Shown here: positions 1 to 12,159 of the stretch, one piece after another | Layout: each line of letters opens with the position of its first letter | Position numbering within the stretch: the first letter of the stretch is position 1 | Origin: Cytidiella melzeri | Lineage: Eukaryota > Basidiomycota > Agaricomycetes > Polyporales > Irpicaceae | Direction of reading: 5' to 3' | NCBI GenBank assembly: GCA_022592445.1 | Contig: JABYQR010000080.1 | Location: forward strand, 1-64,000 | Length of the DNA stretch: 64,000 bases | Translations under genes and position numbers: made by a program | Notes under the pieces: model-generated | Database searches by the model: none | What the model saw: only the letters and a program-made list of their open reading frames with translations | What the model was told of the DNA's origin: nothing

Positions 1-7
1 GTTTGTT

Positions 8-2365
8 ATGGAAAACATAACCCAAATCAGTGCTCACCTAACATTCTCAGGTCCAGCTTCGGAGCCAATAGTTACTGCGACGGCTTTCAGCACTACAGCA
101 GCCGAGGTCACAACTACGACAGAGCCACGATCTGTGCCGCCTTTACAGAACCAGGGCTTAAATGCTTTGGATTTTCTTGATCCGGCAGATGAAGATGACG
201 AGAACTTTTGCGATGTCAACATTGACAAGACAGTTTCCGTGCGTCTCAGTAAACTGATCGACCTGGCGAAGAAGCACAAGTCAGCAACAGCATTATTCAA
301 GCTGCATACTCTGAGAATGTACCTTGATCTTCACAGTCACATGAAAAGAAATCCCCGCATCAAGAATCCTGCTCAGCGCGCAAGTCTCAGCATTGCACGA
401 TCGGTCGGAAAGGGTCCTTACTTTGCCCGCCAACTTCGCCATCTCAAACATTACGTTTTTCGCTTCGGGACTCTTCCTCCCAGCCGAAAGGGACAACATT
501 ACGCTCACCCATCTCTGCTGAATAATGAGCATATTGCAATTGCAGTACGCCGTTATCTTACTGTTCTCACTGACGGAGAAGTAATTTCACTTTGTGTCTC
601 ACGAAAACCATCACTGATGCTTACCTTTGAATGGCAGATCACTCCGCTCAATCTTGTGAAGCAAGTGAACGAAGTGATCATTCCAAATTTAGGGCTAAAC
701 CTCAGTGGATCAAAAATCACTGATGCTGCTGCACGGCGATGGTTGCGGAAGCTTGGTTATGAACGGCGTCTCGTCACAAAAGGAGCTTATGTGGACGGTC
801 ACGAGCGACCTGATGTTGCAAAATATCGGGAGAAGTTCTTGAAAGAGATCAAGTCGCTTGAAAGGTATGTCTCATTTCAGCTGAATTCACCGACCAGATT
901 ATTAATTGACAAATCTAGATATCGCACCCAATATGAAGGAAAGGAGTTAGATCCCATCCCACCCGTGCTCAATGGTCCCACAGAGAAGCGTCACATTGCA
1001 GTATTTCAGGACGAGAGCATTTTTCACGTTGGAGATCTTGTCAAGTGGGCATGGGTACGCCAAGGCCGTATGCCACTGCGCAAGAAAGGCCAAGGTAGAG
1101 CCATTCATGTGTCTGATTTTATTATTGAAGACACCGGCCGTCTATGCCTCTCACCGGAGCAGATCGAATCGCAGATGTCGCTCCCACCTGAGCAGCAATT
1201 ACCAGGTTTTGATGCGCGCGAGATTATGTATCCTGGTAAGAACTACGATGGATATTGGACGGCAGACAAACTGCTCAACCAGGTAAGCAACTTGAAGGCA
1301 GTCAGTTAATAAGCCAACTCACGGAAACATTTTCAGCTGCGACGTGTCGTGAAGATCTTCGATTACATGTTCCCAGACTGTGTCGCCACGTTCTACCTGG
1401 ATCACTCGACCGGCCACGGAGCATACGCCCCTGACTCACTGAACGCACGCGAGATGAACGTGAATCCTGGCGGTAATCAACGGTCAATGCACACAACAAC
1501 AATTCCTATGGACAACCCTCACCCAGAGCTCCGTGGTCAGCCTCAAGACATGGTCTTTCCTGCTAGTCTGCCTCCGGACCACAGGTACTACAACTTCCGT
1601 GGCCAGCCCAAGGGGATGCGAGTTGTGCTGGAAGAGCGCGGCTTGCACGACTGGATCCGCGAGAAGAACGGCGGCCGAAAACCGATCGGAATTTGCGAAA
1701 ACTGCAAGTTGTCTCAGAAAGCCCGAGACAAAAAGGCACGCGAGGAAGCGGCTGCAAAAATCGGAGCAGACGACGACGACGATCAGTGGGAAGACGACGA
1801 CAACTCCAAGGACTGCGACGTCGATCCAATCAACGACTCACCACACTGCTGCATGCTCCGCGTGCTTTCGATGCAGGCAGACTTTCAATCGGAGAAGCCC
1901 ATGATCCAACTTTTCTTGGAAGAAGCTGGACACAAGTGTTATTTCCTCCCGAAATTTCACTGTGAGTTCAACCCGATCGAGATGTACTGGGGCTGGGTGA
2001 AACGACGTGAGTCTTCGAACAAGTCTTACCCATTTCCTCCCGTAGCTGATGCATAGAGCCAGGCTTCCGGTGCCTCACTGATGGCACATTCAAGACCGGT
2101 AAAGAGCTGCTCCCGGAACTACTCAACTCATGTGAAGTAAAGACCATTCGAGCTTTCTTTCGAAAGTCGTGGCGGTACATGGATGCATACAGGTGCGCTG
2201 AATATGTCAGCTTACTCTTCCGTTGTTCAGTCCTCACTTACCTGTCTTCTCAGCAAGGGCCTCAACAACAGGCAGGTTGAATTTGCAGTCAAGAGATACA
2301 CCTCACACAGGCGCATTCCAAACAGCATTATGATGGATTTAGGAATGCTCGACAACCCCAACTGA
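8..2365 (+). mobile_element. DDE-superfamily transposase gene, apparently complete (4 exons)
   Basis: Spliced model: exons 8-1282, 1337-2006, 2063-2192 and 2254-2365. Phases close exactly and give 728 aa. The three introns (1283-1336, 2007-2062, 2193-2253) are GT..AG. The protein fits the DDE endonuclease family common in Agaricomycete genomes. It has HIAVFQDES (candidate catalytic D335), the following WVRQGRMPLRKKGQGR block, FYLDHSTGHGAY (D447), and CEFNPIEMYWGWVK (E640). The C-terminus (AFFRKSWRYMDAY, then VKRYTSHRR) also matches the family. No internal stop is seen after splicing, so this copy could be active or recently active; that is inference. An acidic insert (about residues 555-580) lies between the second D and the E. 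The 5' end lies 8 bases from the window edge, so an upstream exon or terminal repeat could be missing. Related fragment at 63035-64000. Confidence 0.85.
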
Positions 2366-2372
2366 GGGCGAT

Positions 2373-2414
2373 GAACGGTGAACGGTGAACGGTGAACGGT
2401 ATACGGTGTACGGG
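2373..2414. repeat. Heptanucleotide tandem repeat (GAACGGT)n
   Basis: Four exact copies of GAACGGT (2373-2400) followed by two degenerate units (ATACGGT, GTACGGG). It begins 8 bases after the stop codon of the DDE transposase, so it may belong to the 3' end of that element. Confidence 0.8.
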
Positions 2415-2691
2415 GTCGTGAAAAGTGTCCGGGGGTATATTACCTTATTTAGCAATTAGACGCCTTCCTTAATAGGAAACTCTCAATTTCCTCCTGCCAA
2501 AAATTTCGGACGTCGAGCGGGAGGAAAGTAACGAGATAGCTCGATAGCTATACGCTATCCTTATGCATTCCGTACACAATTGGTAAGTTTGATAATATTT
2601 TGGTGGACTAGATACAAAAATTGAAAACGGGGCGCCAAGAGGTCGGTTTTGAGCGTAGCGCACTGTACCATGACCCATTGACAAGCTCGAA

Positions 2692-3754
2692 ATGCAACTC
2701 GCTGACCTGCCTACCGAAATCTTAGACACCATCCTCGAAATTGCACTCAATCTGCATTCTCTTCCGGCGCATGTGCTCTGCGTCAACTCGACTTTCAGAG
2801 ACATTGGCTATCGCATCCTTTACACCCGCCTACACTTCAGCACAATCCGACAATTATATCAGTTCTCCCGCAAGTCAAATCTCGTCCCCCATTCTCCACG
2901 CGAAGTCACAGTCGCTCTGGCCGGAGGAATAGCCGACTTCAACTCCTTCCACTTTCTGAGTGATGCGCTGAGAAAGTGTCTCGCCGATAGATATAAACTG
3001 AACGAAGACCCTTCGGCCTCGTCCTTGCCTCTCGACTCGCTACGCCTTTGTCTTCATTCCCACGTCAGCAATCCATACCTTTATCAAATTTACAATGCTC
3101 TCACTGCTGCAAAGTAAGTTGCTCTCGCCCTCACGGACGCTACTTCTAATTGCTCGATAAGCCCAAAAACGTTTACGTGGACGGGACCTGACCCAGGACA
3201 TCATTTCTCTACTGCCGTGCGTTACGACGAAATGCTTCGAATGAAGTACACAGTGACAATTGATCATTGTATGTTAGATTGTCCCTACAGCAGTTGACCA
3301 CCTCTTTCGAGCTATTGCTACCTGGAACCTCGTCGAAACAGTAAAACTCACTAACATCTCCTTCCCTCATGGTCCGCCCGAACTCCCCGCCTCAAGCGAT
3401 TACAAACCTCTCCTCCCACCACTTCCTCGCCTACGACACTTGTATTTGGGACAAGCAACATACCTACCTCCAGGTGCCATCGCCGCCACGGCTCTACAGT
3501 GCATTGACGGGCCAGACGGAGAACTTCGCTCAAGCTTGGAGCAGATCCGATTGGTGGATGCCTACCAGGAGAGTATATGGGGCAAGAGGCTACGCCGCAC
3601 AGATGTCGAGAGGGCTGCTCTAGCTCTTCCAATGTCAAAGATGCTGGACGTAGAAGCTGTATTGCGGCGTATCAGGAGTCTGGTGCAGTGTGAGGCCATG
3701 AACGAGAGAATCATGGGCGGGGACCGGAGCGAGGGTTTGACTTTACTAGAATAA
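2692..3754 (+). CDS. F-box protein
   Basis: Three-exon model: 2692-3113, 3162-3220 and 3294-3754, about 313 aa. The N-terminus MQLADLPTEILDTILEIAL is a typical fungal F-box start (L-P-x-E-I-L-x-x-I). It is followed by a leucine-rich region with motifs such as LRLCLHS and LRHLYLG that suggest degenerate LRR or solenoid repeats. F-box proteins bind Skp1 and recruit substrates to SCF ubiquitin ligases; the substrate cannot be inferred. The first intron is clear (GTAAGT at 3114, AG at 3160-3161). The second uses a weaker GTTACG donor at 3221, with a NAGNAG acceptor at 3288-3293 that could add one residue. The model keeps frame with either acceptor. Confidence 0.8.
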
Positions 3755-3843
3755 CTTCCAGCGATGATTCGTTTGTTGCTCCGAAACCTGGAGGCAGACG
3801 ACACACCGAAAACATGATCGGCCTGGTCCACGCTGATACGAAA

Positions 3844-4498
3844 TCATGCCTCCCATGGCTTCTTTCTTACAGTAGCTTTTGACTCGCTTGGCGCATCCTT
3901 CTGTGAACAATTGTGACCACAGCCACAAACGTTAGTGTTTATACGCATATGGAGCGATGTCCATGCAAACTCAACGCACACTGAGCTCGTCAGGAATTAT
4001 TCTGTTGTTCGGTATTTGATCCGTCTTGCCTTGCTCGATGAGTTCCTTGAGCTCGGCGAAGGACAAAGTGCGAGGCTCAGAGTTTGTGTCAAGAGCGGAA
4101 GCAGGTTCTTGGGTGGATGTGGGACTTTGTGCAGCTACAAGCGTTGTATTCGTAGCCTCTTCTATCGATAGCACCTCGCCAACAGCGACTTTCGAACCAG
4201 TCACACTTCGATTCTGTTCAGCGAACGAAGCCAGTTGAATATCTCCGACTGACCGATTGAAATAGAATACTCTAGTCGCGAGGAACCAGTTCTCCTTTTC
4301 ATCGTCCGTCTTGCCATCCAATGCGCCTGTAGATATCATGGCCTGCAATCCATCCTATAAAGCGCGAAACAACCCGATGCTCAGCGGGACATCTTTTCAA
4401 GGAACGATGAGGCACTCTTGGTGTACCTGATATGACTGATCTGCCGCAAAATCATACGCTCGAAACTGCTCGAGGTGCAAGTCGTATGGCTCTGTCAT
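3844..4498 (-). CDS. PEX39: PEX39-like protein with C-terminal KPWE motif
   Basis: Three exons on the minus strand: 4498-4427, 4354-3980 and 3900-3844, in frame, 167 aa. It starts MTEPYDLHLEQFRAYDF, runs through a conserved helix (EKENWFLATRVFYFNR), then LSFAELKELIEQGKTDQIPN with NNRIIPDEL, and ends KKPWEA-stop. The FxELxxLIxxGxxxxIPG/N segment plus a terminal [KR]PWE box is the signature of the KPWE-domain family (human C6orf226, yeast Yjr012c). This family was recently described as peroxin 39, which helps Pex7 import PTS2 cargo into peroxisomes. The KPWE motif lies in a separate 57-nt last exon, so an ORF-only annotation would truncate the protein before it. Orthology is inferred from motifs. 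Confidence 0.88.
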
Positions 4499-4706
4499 CG
4501 TGGGTAGTGATCATGAGAGAAGCATTCAAGACGCGATGCTCAAGTAAGAAATGTTACTAAGGTGATAAGAAGCGCATCAGACTATGTAAGAGCTTTTTGC
4601 TAACTGCTTACAAAACTATAACTACAGCTTTCTCAGGCCGCGTTCACCGAAGTTGACCAGTGCAACACCGTCCTAGATACCTTCACCCCGAACACTCAAC
4701 AGCAAA

Positions 4707-6571
4707 ATGTCAAGCTCGAACAAGTTCCACGCTGAGAAGAATCAACGTGTTCTTTTGGAGCTTGCTAGTTTGCCAGGAAACGGTCAGCGTAGCGGCTTGA
4801 TTCTACTAAGCTCATCAGCACTAACGCCGCCATGATCGTCATTTCAACGCAGATTCTTGTGCGGACTGCAAGGCAAGAGCGCCCAGATGGGCTTCGCATA
4901 ACTTGGGTATCTTCATCTGGTGCGCAACTCTGCCAAACGAATGTCGTAGCCAGAGGATTGAGCTCTCGCAAACAAATAGCGTCAATTGCGCCAGTATACA
5001 TAGAAAGATTGGGACGCATATTACCAAAGTGTACGTCCCACTCCAAGTGGTATGATTGCGCGGTCTCAAACTGTCCTGCTAGGAAGAGCTTGACACTTGA
5101 CTCATGGTCGAAAGAACAGGTCGAAGTTCGCATCTGCATTTCCTGAATTCACCCAGGTATCATGTTGACGTGCCCTCCTTCTTTCCCTGCTTGTCAAGAA
5201 TATGAAGCAGAATGGGAACGTGAAGTCGAATGCATTGCATAACCCCGATGAGCGAAGACACCCCCCGCCGACGAACATGATTGACTCGGAACGGGATAGC
5301 GAGTTGGAAAAGTACATACGTAGTGAGTAATATATGCCTTCTCCTCCGTGAGTCCGTTGACCGGGGATTCACCAGACAAGTACGAATTCAAGACATTCAT
5401 GCAAGTGCCACCAAGATCCGCGTCATTCGGCCGCTTCCCACCACTGAACAGTGCATCGTCTGTGGATCGCTCTGCTGCAGTTGCTGCATTGCTCGGACCG
5501 TCGCGATCTGCTGCAAGCATTCCTACCCGCCAACAGACCAAAGACGTTCCCCCAGCTTCGGCTGCAACACAAAAACCTCCGGTAACATCCCCAGTCGCGG
5601 GTCCGCAGCCTCCGTCACGAAGTGACGGAGCGACGTCTAACCCGCTGAGATCGGCCACGCAACCTGTCTCTGCGCCCGCGCAACCACAGCAACAAGGCGT
5701 TTGGGGAGACTTGCAATCTATCCAACAGCAGCAGCAACAGTCAAAGACGATCGACGCTACGCTACCACTTCAAGTGGCTTCCTTTCCACCCACGTACGCC
5801 ACGGCGCAGCCTATGGCAATTCCGACAGCCTCGTCAACCCCTTCCTTCCTGACCGCACCTAGTTCGAATCCATTCAACCACCTATCTGCCAGCCCTGGCG
5901 CGACGTTTCCATCTTCGTTTCAACAGCCGAGCAGTGTCGGCCGAAGCATGAGTTTAAGCTCAGGGTTAAGCGCTAGTCCTGCGGGCATGCCGTTTGGATC
6001 CCAGTCGTTGCAAGGCGGCATGCAGACTTTTCAGCCTTCAGCGTCACCGATGATACCCACGCAATCATTCACGCCTAGCCCCAACCCGTTCGCTCCCCAG
6101 CCATTGCCTGCGGGATCCATGTCTACTGGCATTGGAATGAACGGCATGACGCCGTCCCCACAGCCGTCGTTCACTGCGTCACCGTATGGACAGCCGACGT
6201 TATCTCAGCAGCCGTCTCAATCGCAAATGTTTCAGCAATATCAACAGCAGCAACAGTTACAACAACAGCAGCAGCAGCAGCAACAACAACAACAACAACA
6301 ACAACAAATGTATCAACCCCAACCGACCGGACAGTTCATGCCGACTACAAACCCGTATGCGCAGATGCAACCCGGAACGCAGTTCATGGCTACCACGCCT
6401 CAGCCATATGTAGGTGGGACGCCTTCGCCTTTTGGTCAGGCGCAGCAGGTGCCAATGCAGCAGGGTTATGGGATGGCCAACACGAATACGAACGCGAATA
6501 CTAACCCGTTCACGAGCTGGGTGCAACAACCGCCTCAGCAGCAGCAGCAGCAACGGCAGTGGGGTATGTGA
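4707..6571 (+). CDS. Arf GTPase-activating protein with Q/P/S-rich tail (SMAP/Age2-like)
   Basis: Six exons: 4707-4782, 4853-4919, 4980-5030, 5083-5125, 5199-5322 and 5376-6571; all phases close, 518 aa. Residues 1-125 form an ArfGAP domain. The CxxC-x16-CxxC zinc finger is split over exons: CADCKARAPRW, then GIFICVNC. The catalytic Arg follows in CASIHRKIGTHI. Then come SLTLDSWSKEQVE, MKQNGNVKSNA and NMIDSERDSELEKYIR. The remaining 390 residues are low complexity, rich in Gln, Pro and Ser, with a polyQ run encoded at 6242-6306. It should stimulate GTP hydrolysis on Arf and act in vesicle traffic at the trans-Golgi, endosome or plasma membrane. The domain order fits SMAP/Age2-type ArfGAPs. 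Confidence 0.95.
6242..6306 (+). repeat. CAG/CAA polyglutamine tract in the Arf-GAP gene
   Basis: A mixed CAG/CAA run encodes an almost uninterrupted glutamine stretch in the last exon of the Arf-GAP gene. The CAA-rich 3' half is a pure trinucleotide repeat and so likely to vary in length between strains. Confidence 0.9.
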
Positions 6572-6866
6572 GTAGTAATTGAGGGATGTGGATTGGAGGA
6601 TGTGATGTTGGGCTCAGCTCACGAGGCGCATGGTATGGTTCTTGTAGCCGGGCTGTACTGCATTCTGCCCGACACTAGGTCTGCGACCTTGGAATTCTTG
6701 TCCTTACATTCGCGAGTACCGCAGAGGATGTTCCGGATGTCTTGGAAGTTTCGAGTTACTGTATGATTTTTCTTTGAAATTCGATAGTGGATCAGAAGGT
6801 GTAGCTGAGGTGTGCATAGTAAGACGGTAGAAATTCGTAGAGCGCTGCATCCAAGGTAAAACAGTT

Positions 6867-8235
6867 TCAAGCGTCGCTAGTCTCACTCGTGAGTTCCTGG
6901 AGGAAATCGCTAAGGCCTTTGTCTTTGGCCAATTTCGGCCGGCCGAGAGCTCCTTCAAGAATTTCGATCGCGCGTGCCCTGTCGTCAAGAAGATGACATG
7001 CCTTCGCCTGCCTGTAGTAGCTATTGCGGCGAACATGGGTGATACGCGTCAGCTGGCCAAGTACGCTCATGTTCCTATCAATGACTCACGCCTTCGCGTA
7101 GTCCTCGTTCCATAGGGTAGCGTCCTCTGCGTCTTTGAGTGCCTTCTTCGGGTCCAAACCACTACCTTCCATCATCCATGCCACGGAGCGGTTCACATGG
7201 CACACACTCAACAACTCCTCGATCTTTGTCTTTTCTTCTTTGGTAGGGTTTTGCGATATCGCGTCGAGCAGACATTCAATGGCCTCGGTGTAGTGTTTGA
7301 CTGCTTTGCTGCGGTTCTTGCTCGCGATGGCCTGATTTCCTAGGGCTTTCTCTGTCTGGGCAGTGGATAGACCTAGCGCGACACCTTCGACGTTCTTTTC
7401 GTGAACACCGGATGCTACCTCAGCTGCCTCCTCACTACCATAGTAAGGTCAGCACATGAGAAACGTCACTCAAGGGTTGGTGTGTACTAACGGTGTCTCT
7501 ACTCGCCAGCTGAAGGGCGCTGGCAAAGAATCGAGGAACGGGCGAAGAGCATCTACGTGTGGGCTGAGTTTGATGGCAATGATCAGCAGCTGTGGAAGCG
7601 ACTGCCGTATGGGTGGCATAGGGCTTGCTATCGATTTCTTGATAGCTCTGTCAAGGTCTGAGCGATCATGCATTCCTCCAAGGTAGGATGGCCTACGAAC
7701 GTGAGCAAGAAAGACGACGATGGTAGGCCGCCACCAGTCGTTTCGCAGACTCGGAAGCTAGAGGACTCGTCGTCTATGCGCGGTTCAGCCAAGACCACAG
7801 GACACTCATACACTGAATCCTTACATATTATGAGTTGGAAATTTGGCTTGTAGCCTGCCTTGTACTCATGAGAGAATTGCTCCTTGGGTCCCACGAATCC
7901 GTCTGCAGACATCTGCATGACCCAAAAAGAGTTCTTCTTCACTTTCACCTTGGAATAGTCGAACGATTCAAGGTCGACCTTGGGGTCGCCAAGGCCAGAC
8001 AACGCCGACATGATTCTCTCGAGATCCTCGGGGGATTTGTTAGCCAACATGCGCACTGCATCTGAGCCAATCGGAGCGTTCGAGCGAGGCTGACGACTGC
8101 CTAGTAGCTCCTGAGATTTTCATGAGCACTTGGGATATCGTGAAAGGATATGGATCACACCTGTAGCACGTTTTGCGCATCTGAGGGCAGGCCCGCCAAC
8201 GGATCCTTCCGCGCACCTTTTCTCCTGGGAGGCAT
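6867..8235 (-). CDS. TPR-domain protein, possible co-chaperone
   Basis: Six exons on the minus strand (8235-8161, 8110-7825, 7773-7735, 7657-7492, 7434-7090, 7020-6867); phases close to 354 aa. The C-terminal half has tetratricopeptide repeats. A first helix pair is EKALGNQAIASKNRSKAVKH / YTEAIECL, a second is around LLSVCHVNRSVAW, and a third is YAKAYYRQAKACHLLDDRAR / AIEILEGAL. The N-terminal half (MPPRRKGARKDPLAG; MLANKSPEDLERIMSAL; FWVMQMSADGFVGPKEQF) is not one I can assign. The arrangement resembles TPR adaptors that dock on Hsp70/Hsp90 or on the ER translocon, but no partner can be fixed from sequence. Exon 3 is only 39 nt, and the 7658-7734 intron boundaries are the least certain part of the model. 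Confidence 0.75.
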
Positions 8236-10048
8236 ATCGAAAGTCTGCAGCTGGTGCCGGGCTCTAGTGATTTAACGCGGAAAAGATCTGTATTACTCAG
8301 TAACAAAGTCGCTGCGACAATTTTGGGTATCGACGATTCGATCTTACACTTGGCAGGAGTCTCACTGCGACGAGCACAAGCACGTGAGCGTGACAAGACG
8401 CGTAGATTGTGAAAGTCAGATATATGATGAGTAAACCGTACACGTCCACCAATCGTTCAAAGATTTCAAGGGCAAGGTTGTAGCTAGGACATTGCGTTGA
8501 AGTTTACAATTAGCAAGGCATCACAGTACATATGTGTAGATGGCACCGTCGCGCTATGTCACAGCAGGTCACAAGCGCGTTCTTGTAACAAGTCACGAAT
8601 TCCGTCCTTCCCTCTCCGTTTTGCCACGAGCTTGCGACCCGCCCATGTCGATTCCAACATTGATTCTACAGTGCTTCTGTGAAACGCAACTTTGTTACCA
8701 ACAATGCATGCCGGCAATGGATACTCGGGGCAGATGATGGCCAGTCAGCCCGGTGAGAGTTACAGTGCTCTTTCCCTGGCCTAAGCCCTATCTGCTCTGG
8801 ATATATGCTCGCTTCGAAGTTTTTGCTGGATGTGCATGCAGAATGGGTGTTCTCTCACCCTACTCTGAACACTGGCTTTAGATCTGCCAAAGCAGAGGAA
8901 CCCGAACATAAACGTCAATGCACTAGATTTCTCCCCAAGACGTGGACGCATGCAAGCACGACTCCCGCGACGTCGCCAAGTAGAGATGCCCACTGGGCGT
9001 GTGTGAATGAAAACGGTGCGAAGCTCCAAATTGTTCGACGCGATTAACGTTGCTGACGTAACCTTACACTGCCCTGCACATTGCCTCGTGTCCTTTACAT
9101 TCCAGGCGGGAGTGCGACCATGCACTACGTGTTGAAATGTGGCTTGGCCCATTCGTCATCGCCTTTCTGTCAGCGCCGTGGGGGATAATCATCAAGTATC
9201 AGCGCATGTTTCTGGACTGCCATGTCAACTGCCAACGAAAGGACAAGAACTCTATGGCAGACGGACATTGCGTGGCCACGGTCAATGTCTCATTTGACTT
9301 AATTCAGGGATTTGCCGCAAGTGATAGAGCTCGCTGATTGCTGCAATGCTCAGATGATGTCTCAGGGTAAGTTCATTGCCGGAGCCTGCGTCGCCTCTAA
9401 CGAAACCTACTTTCTCTCCTCTCCGCTTCGGTATGAAGTTGTCCCCGTCTGCCGTATTTACTAACGTCACGCTCACCAGACATGGCTGAGCGCGGCATTC
9501 CCAGACGGCGGACAATGCGTGCGTTCGGAACGCCCGTATGTGCAGTTGGTATGGTCTAGTCTCGCCGCAATAGGCAATTTATGTTGATTTGCTTGCAGGG
9601 CTGTCCAATAAAGATTCGATGTGCCAACGTGGTGTTGAGCGGGTTTCTCCACACTGCGTTGCCTCCTGCAAATCGACATGAAAGCTTCCACTTCTCCTCG
9701 CTATACCTGATGCGAGTAGAGCTTCTCACGAAACAAATCCACCAAGCGTATCTCACAAAGATTCGCTAGTGCCCTCGAATTGTCGTCAGCCAGAGCACGA
9801 GGCCCGGTGGGGCTGTCATACGGAGGTTATAGGAACTGTTTCTTCACATTGGCACATTTTGATATGCCTGCGCTATGTGCACATGTCTCTGACGATGCGA
9901 ATTTCAAGACATAGACGAGGGTCATTAAATGCCCTCGTTTGATCACCGGTGGGAGATATAAGGTCTCGACCAGCCTCGCGGACGGGGTGACACCGACCAC
10001 TCATTGCCCCCGCCCCCCGCCATCCACGCCCACCATCCGCTCTCCAGC
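8236..10048. other. Gene-free interval between divergent genes
   Basis: About 1.8 kb between the TPR gene start and the desaturase start. Only short ORFs without family resemblance or coherent splice structure were found. It must hold both promoters. I see no tRNA and no transposon protein here. Confidence 0.5.
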
Positions 10049-11778
10049 ATGTTTCGGGACTCAATGGAGTACGAGCAACGGAAGCAGAAGCCATTCAAGC
10101 CCACTCAGGCAAGTGCCAACGCATTCTTCGGCGCTTTGTTGACGCAGCTGATGAAGAAGCAGATAACCCTATCAGATATACATGCAGCAGTTCCCAAACA
10201 TCTCTTCACGAAGTCGACCTTTGTGGCGCTGCAATATGTCTTCCGCGCTGTCGGTCTGGCTGCCGCCTTCTATCTCGTTACTGCGTCGCTCGACAGATGG
10301 ACACAATCACACCACACAATCTATGACTCTAGCCTCTTGCCAGTGGCCATTCAGTGTGTTGTGTGGCCAGCTTATTGGCTGTTCCAAGGCTTAGCGTTCG
10401 CTGGTTTTTGGTGCATCAGTAAGTCAGACGGGGCCAGTACCTTCACTGAATGCAACCTTATCAAATCTTAGGCCACGAGGCTGGACACGGCACACTTTCC
10501 TCAGTTGGTTGGGTAAACCACGTAATCGGCTACACACTACATACCGTACGTCTCGGCCCAAACTGACCCCACTTTGATTGGCGGCACTGAGTACTTACAT
10601 GCTGTTAGTTTTTACTGGTTCCTTACTACGCCTGGCGCACTACACATCACATGCACCATGTTGGTGAATTTGAGTCGTCTGATATGCAGGAATGCTGATT
10701 TCTATGTCGCAGAAAGCCACGAACTCTGTTGAACGAGAAGAAAATTACGTCCCGCGAACACGCAGCGATTACTCGTTGCCGTCAGAAGATCGCTCAAAGA
10801 CGCTCGACTACCAGGAGATCTTCGATGACACCCCGCTCTTCGTATTGGGCAAAATGCTACTTATGCAGCTCTTGGGCTGGCAATCCTATCTTCTGCAGAA
10901 CACGCTTGGATCTCCCATGTACCCTCCAGGGACGAATGTAGGTCAGAAAACTGTCTGTGATGTACGATGTCTCATAGCTTGTATTAACAGCATTTCTCCC
11001 CGTCGTCGCAGTTATTCAAAAACGAGAAAAAGCACAGGATAGTGCTCTCCAACGTCGGTCTCGCGCTGATGTCCAGCATCTTGCTGGTATACGCGTATCA
11101 AGCGGGACTGCGCAATTTCGTCGTGTTCTACTTTATTCCTTATCTGGTACGGCCATTCCTCCTTGTTGACACGAGACTGTGGTTTCCGAGGTCTTCTGAC
11201 CACTCCAACAGCTCGCAAATCATTGGATAGTGATGTTGACGTTCTTACATCACACCGATCCGACAATACCGCATTACCGAGCAAAGGAGTGGACTTGGCT
11301 CCGAGGCACGCTCGCAACCGTCGACAGACCACTTCTCGGACCTCTCGGTCGCTTTTTCCTGCTGAACGTACGTTCAAGCAATTTGTCTAGGCTGAGGAGA
11401 TGATTCTATTCTCTCTAGGTGTCGCACGATCACATCGCACATCACTTGTTCTCGAACATCCCATTTTGTAAGTGATCATGCTCATATAGTCAGATGTCAA
11501 ATCGTATAGTGGTTGACGTACCTCCTTAGACAACCAGCCACAAGTGACTGAGATATTACGCGAGTTACTTGGAGAGGACTATAACTTTGATTCGACTGTG
11601 AGATGAAGTTCTTCTACTCGAGGACTGAAGCCATCGTTGACACCCATGAATTGCATAGAACTCCTTCCGTGCGCTCTATCGCTCGTTTACCGAGTGCTGC
11701 TTTATAGAAGACGATGGCGATATTGTGTTCTATAAGAACAAGGACGGGAAAGCTCAGCGTCAGCTTGCTACGTCCTGA
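10049..11778 (+). CDS. Delta-12 fatty acid desaturase (oleate desaturase)
   Basis: Nine exons (10049-10418, 10472-10545, 10609-10659, 10713-10937, 10991-11146, 11212-11367, 11419-11467, 11530-11597, 11659-11778), in frame, 422 aa. The three di-iron histidine boxes are present: SHEAGHG (box 1), WRTTHHMHH (box 2, followed by KATNSVEREENYVP) and VSHDHIAHHLFS (box 3). Hydrophobic segments lie around VFRAVGLAAAFYLV, LLPVAIQCVVWPAYWLFQGL and IVLSNVGLALMSSILLVYAY, fitting an ER membrane enzyme. It should convert oleoyl to linoleoyl lipids, using cytochrome b5 electrons. I chose the ATG at 10049 (MFRDSMEYEQRK) because the open frame upstream has no ATG. A delta-15 or bifunctional activity cannot be ruled out. 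Confidence 0.94.
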
Positions 11779-12159
11779 CTGGGTGATCACTTGAGGGCGT
11801 TCCGCTCAGTGCCTCGCCCATTCAATTATTGGATCGCTATAGACATTTGTTGTAGAAGTATTGGAAGAATCATAGACTTTGTTGGTTAAGACTGTTGAGT
11901 ATACATCTCGATAACCTCATGGTGTTTCGCCTACGATGACGGAAGTGCGGAATCTGCGGATCTTGACGCAGCGCCACAACGACACCGGCGAGCAACGGTC
12001 CGGTCTGTTGTGGAAATCTGCAGCCAACGCCAAAGTACTTCGCCAGTTACTCCAGATCTAGACCATCACTACTTCAAGATACAACTCACAACGAGGTCTA
12101 ACTCTCAGTATTTTGTGAAGAAGAAGTTCTGATCCATATTACAGCTAGGCAACACTACA

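Noticed and set aside
5194..5658. Antisense ORFs over the Arf-GAP gene and other long shadow frames over real exons
   Set aside because: They are opposite well-supported coding exons and lack family features.
6257..6553. Leu-rich minus-strand ORF
   Set aside because: It is the reverse of the polyglutamine tract (CAG/CAA read as CTG/TTG).
10004..10048. Upstream extension of the desaturase frame
   Set aside because: The extension begins at TTG; the first ATG in frame is at 10049.
8236..10048. Possible snRNA or small gene in this interval
   Set aside because: No match to U-snRNA 5' ends or tRNA boxes could be found by eye, and the ORFs are incoherent.
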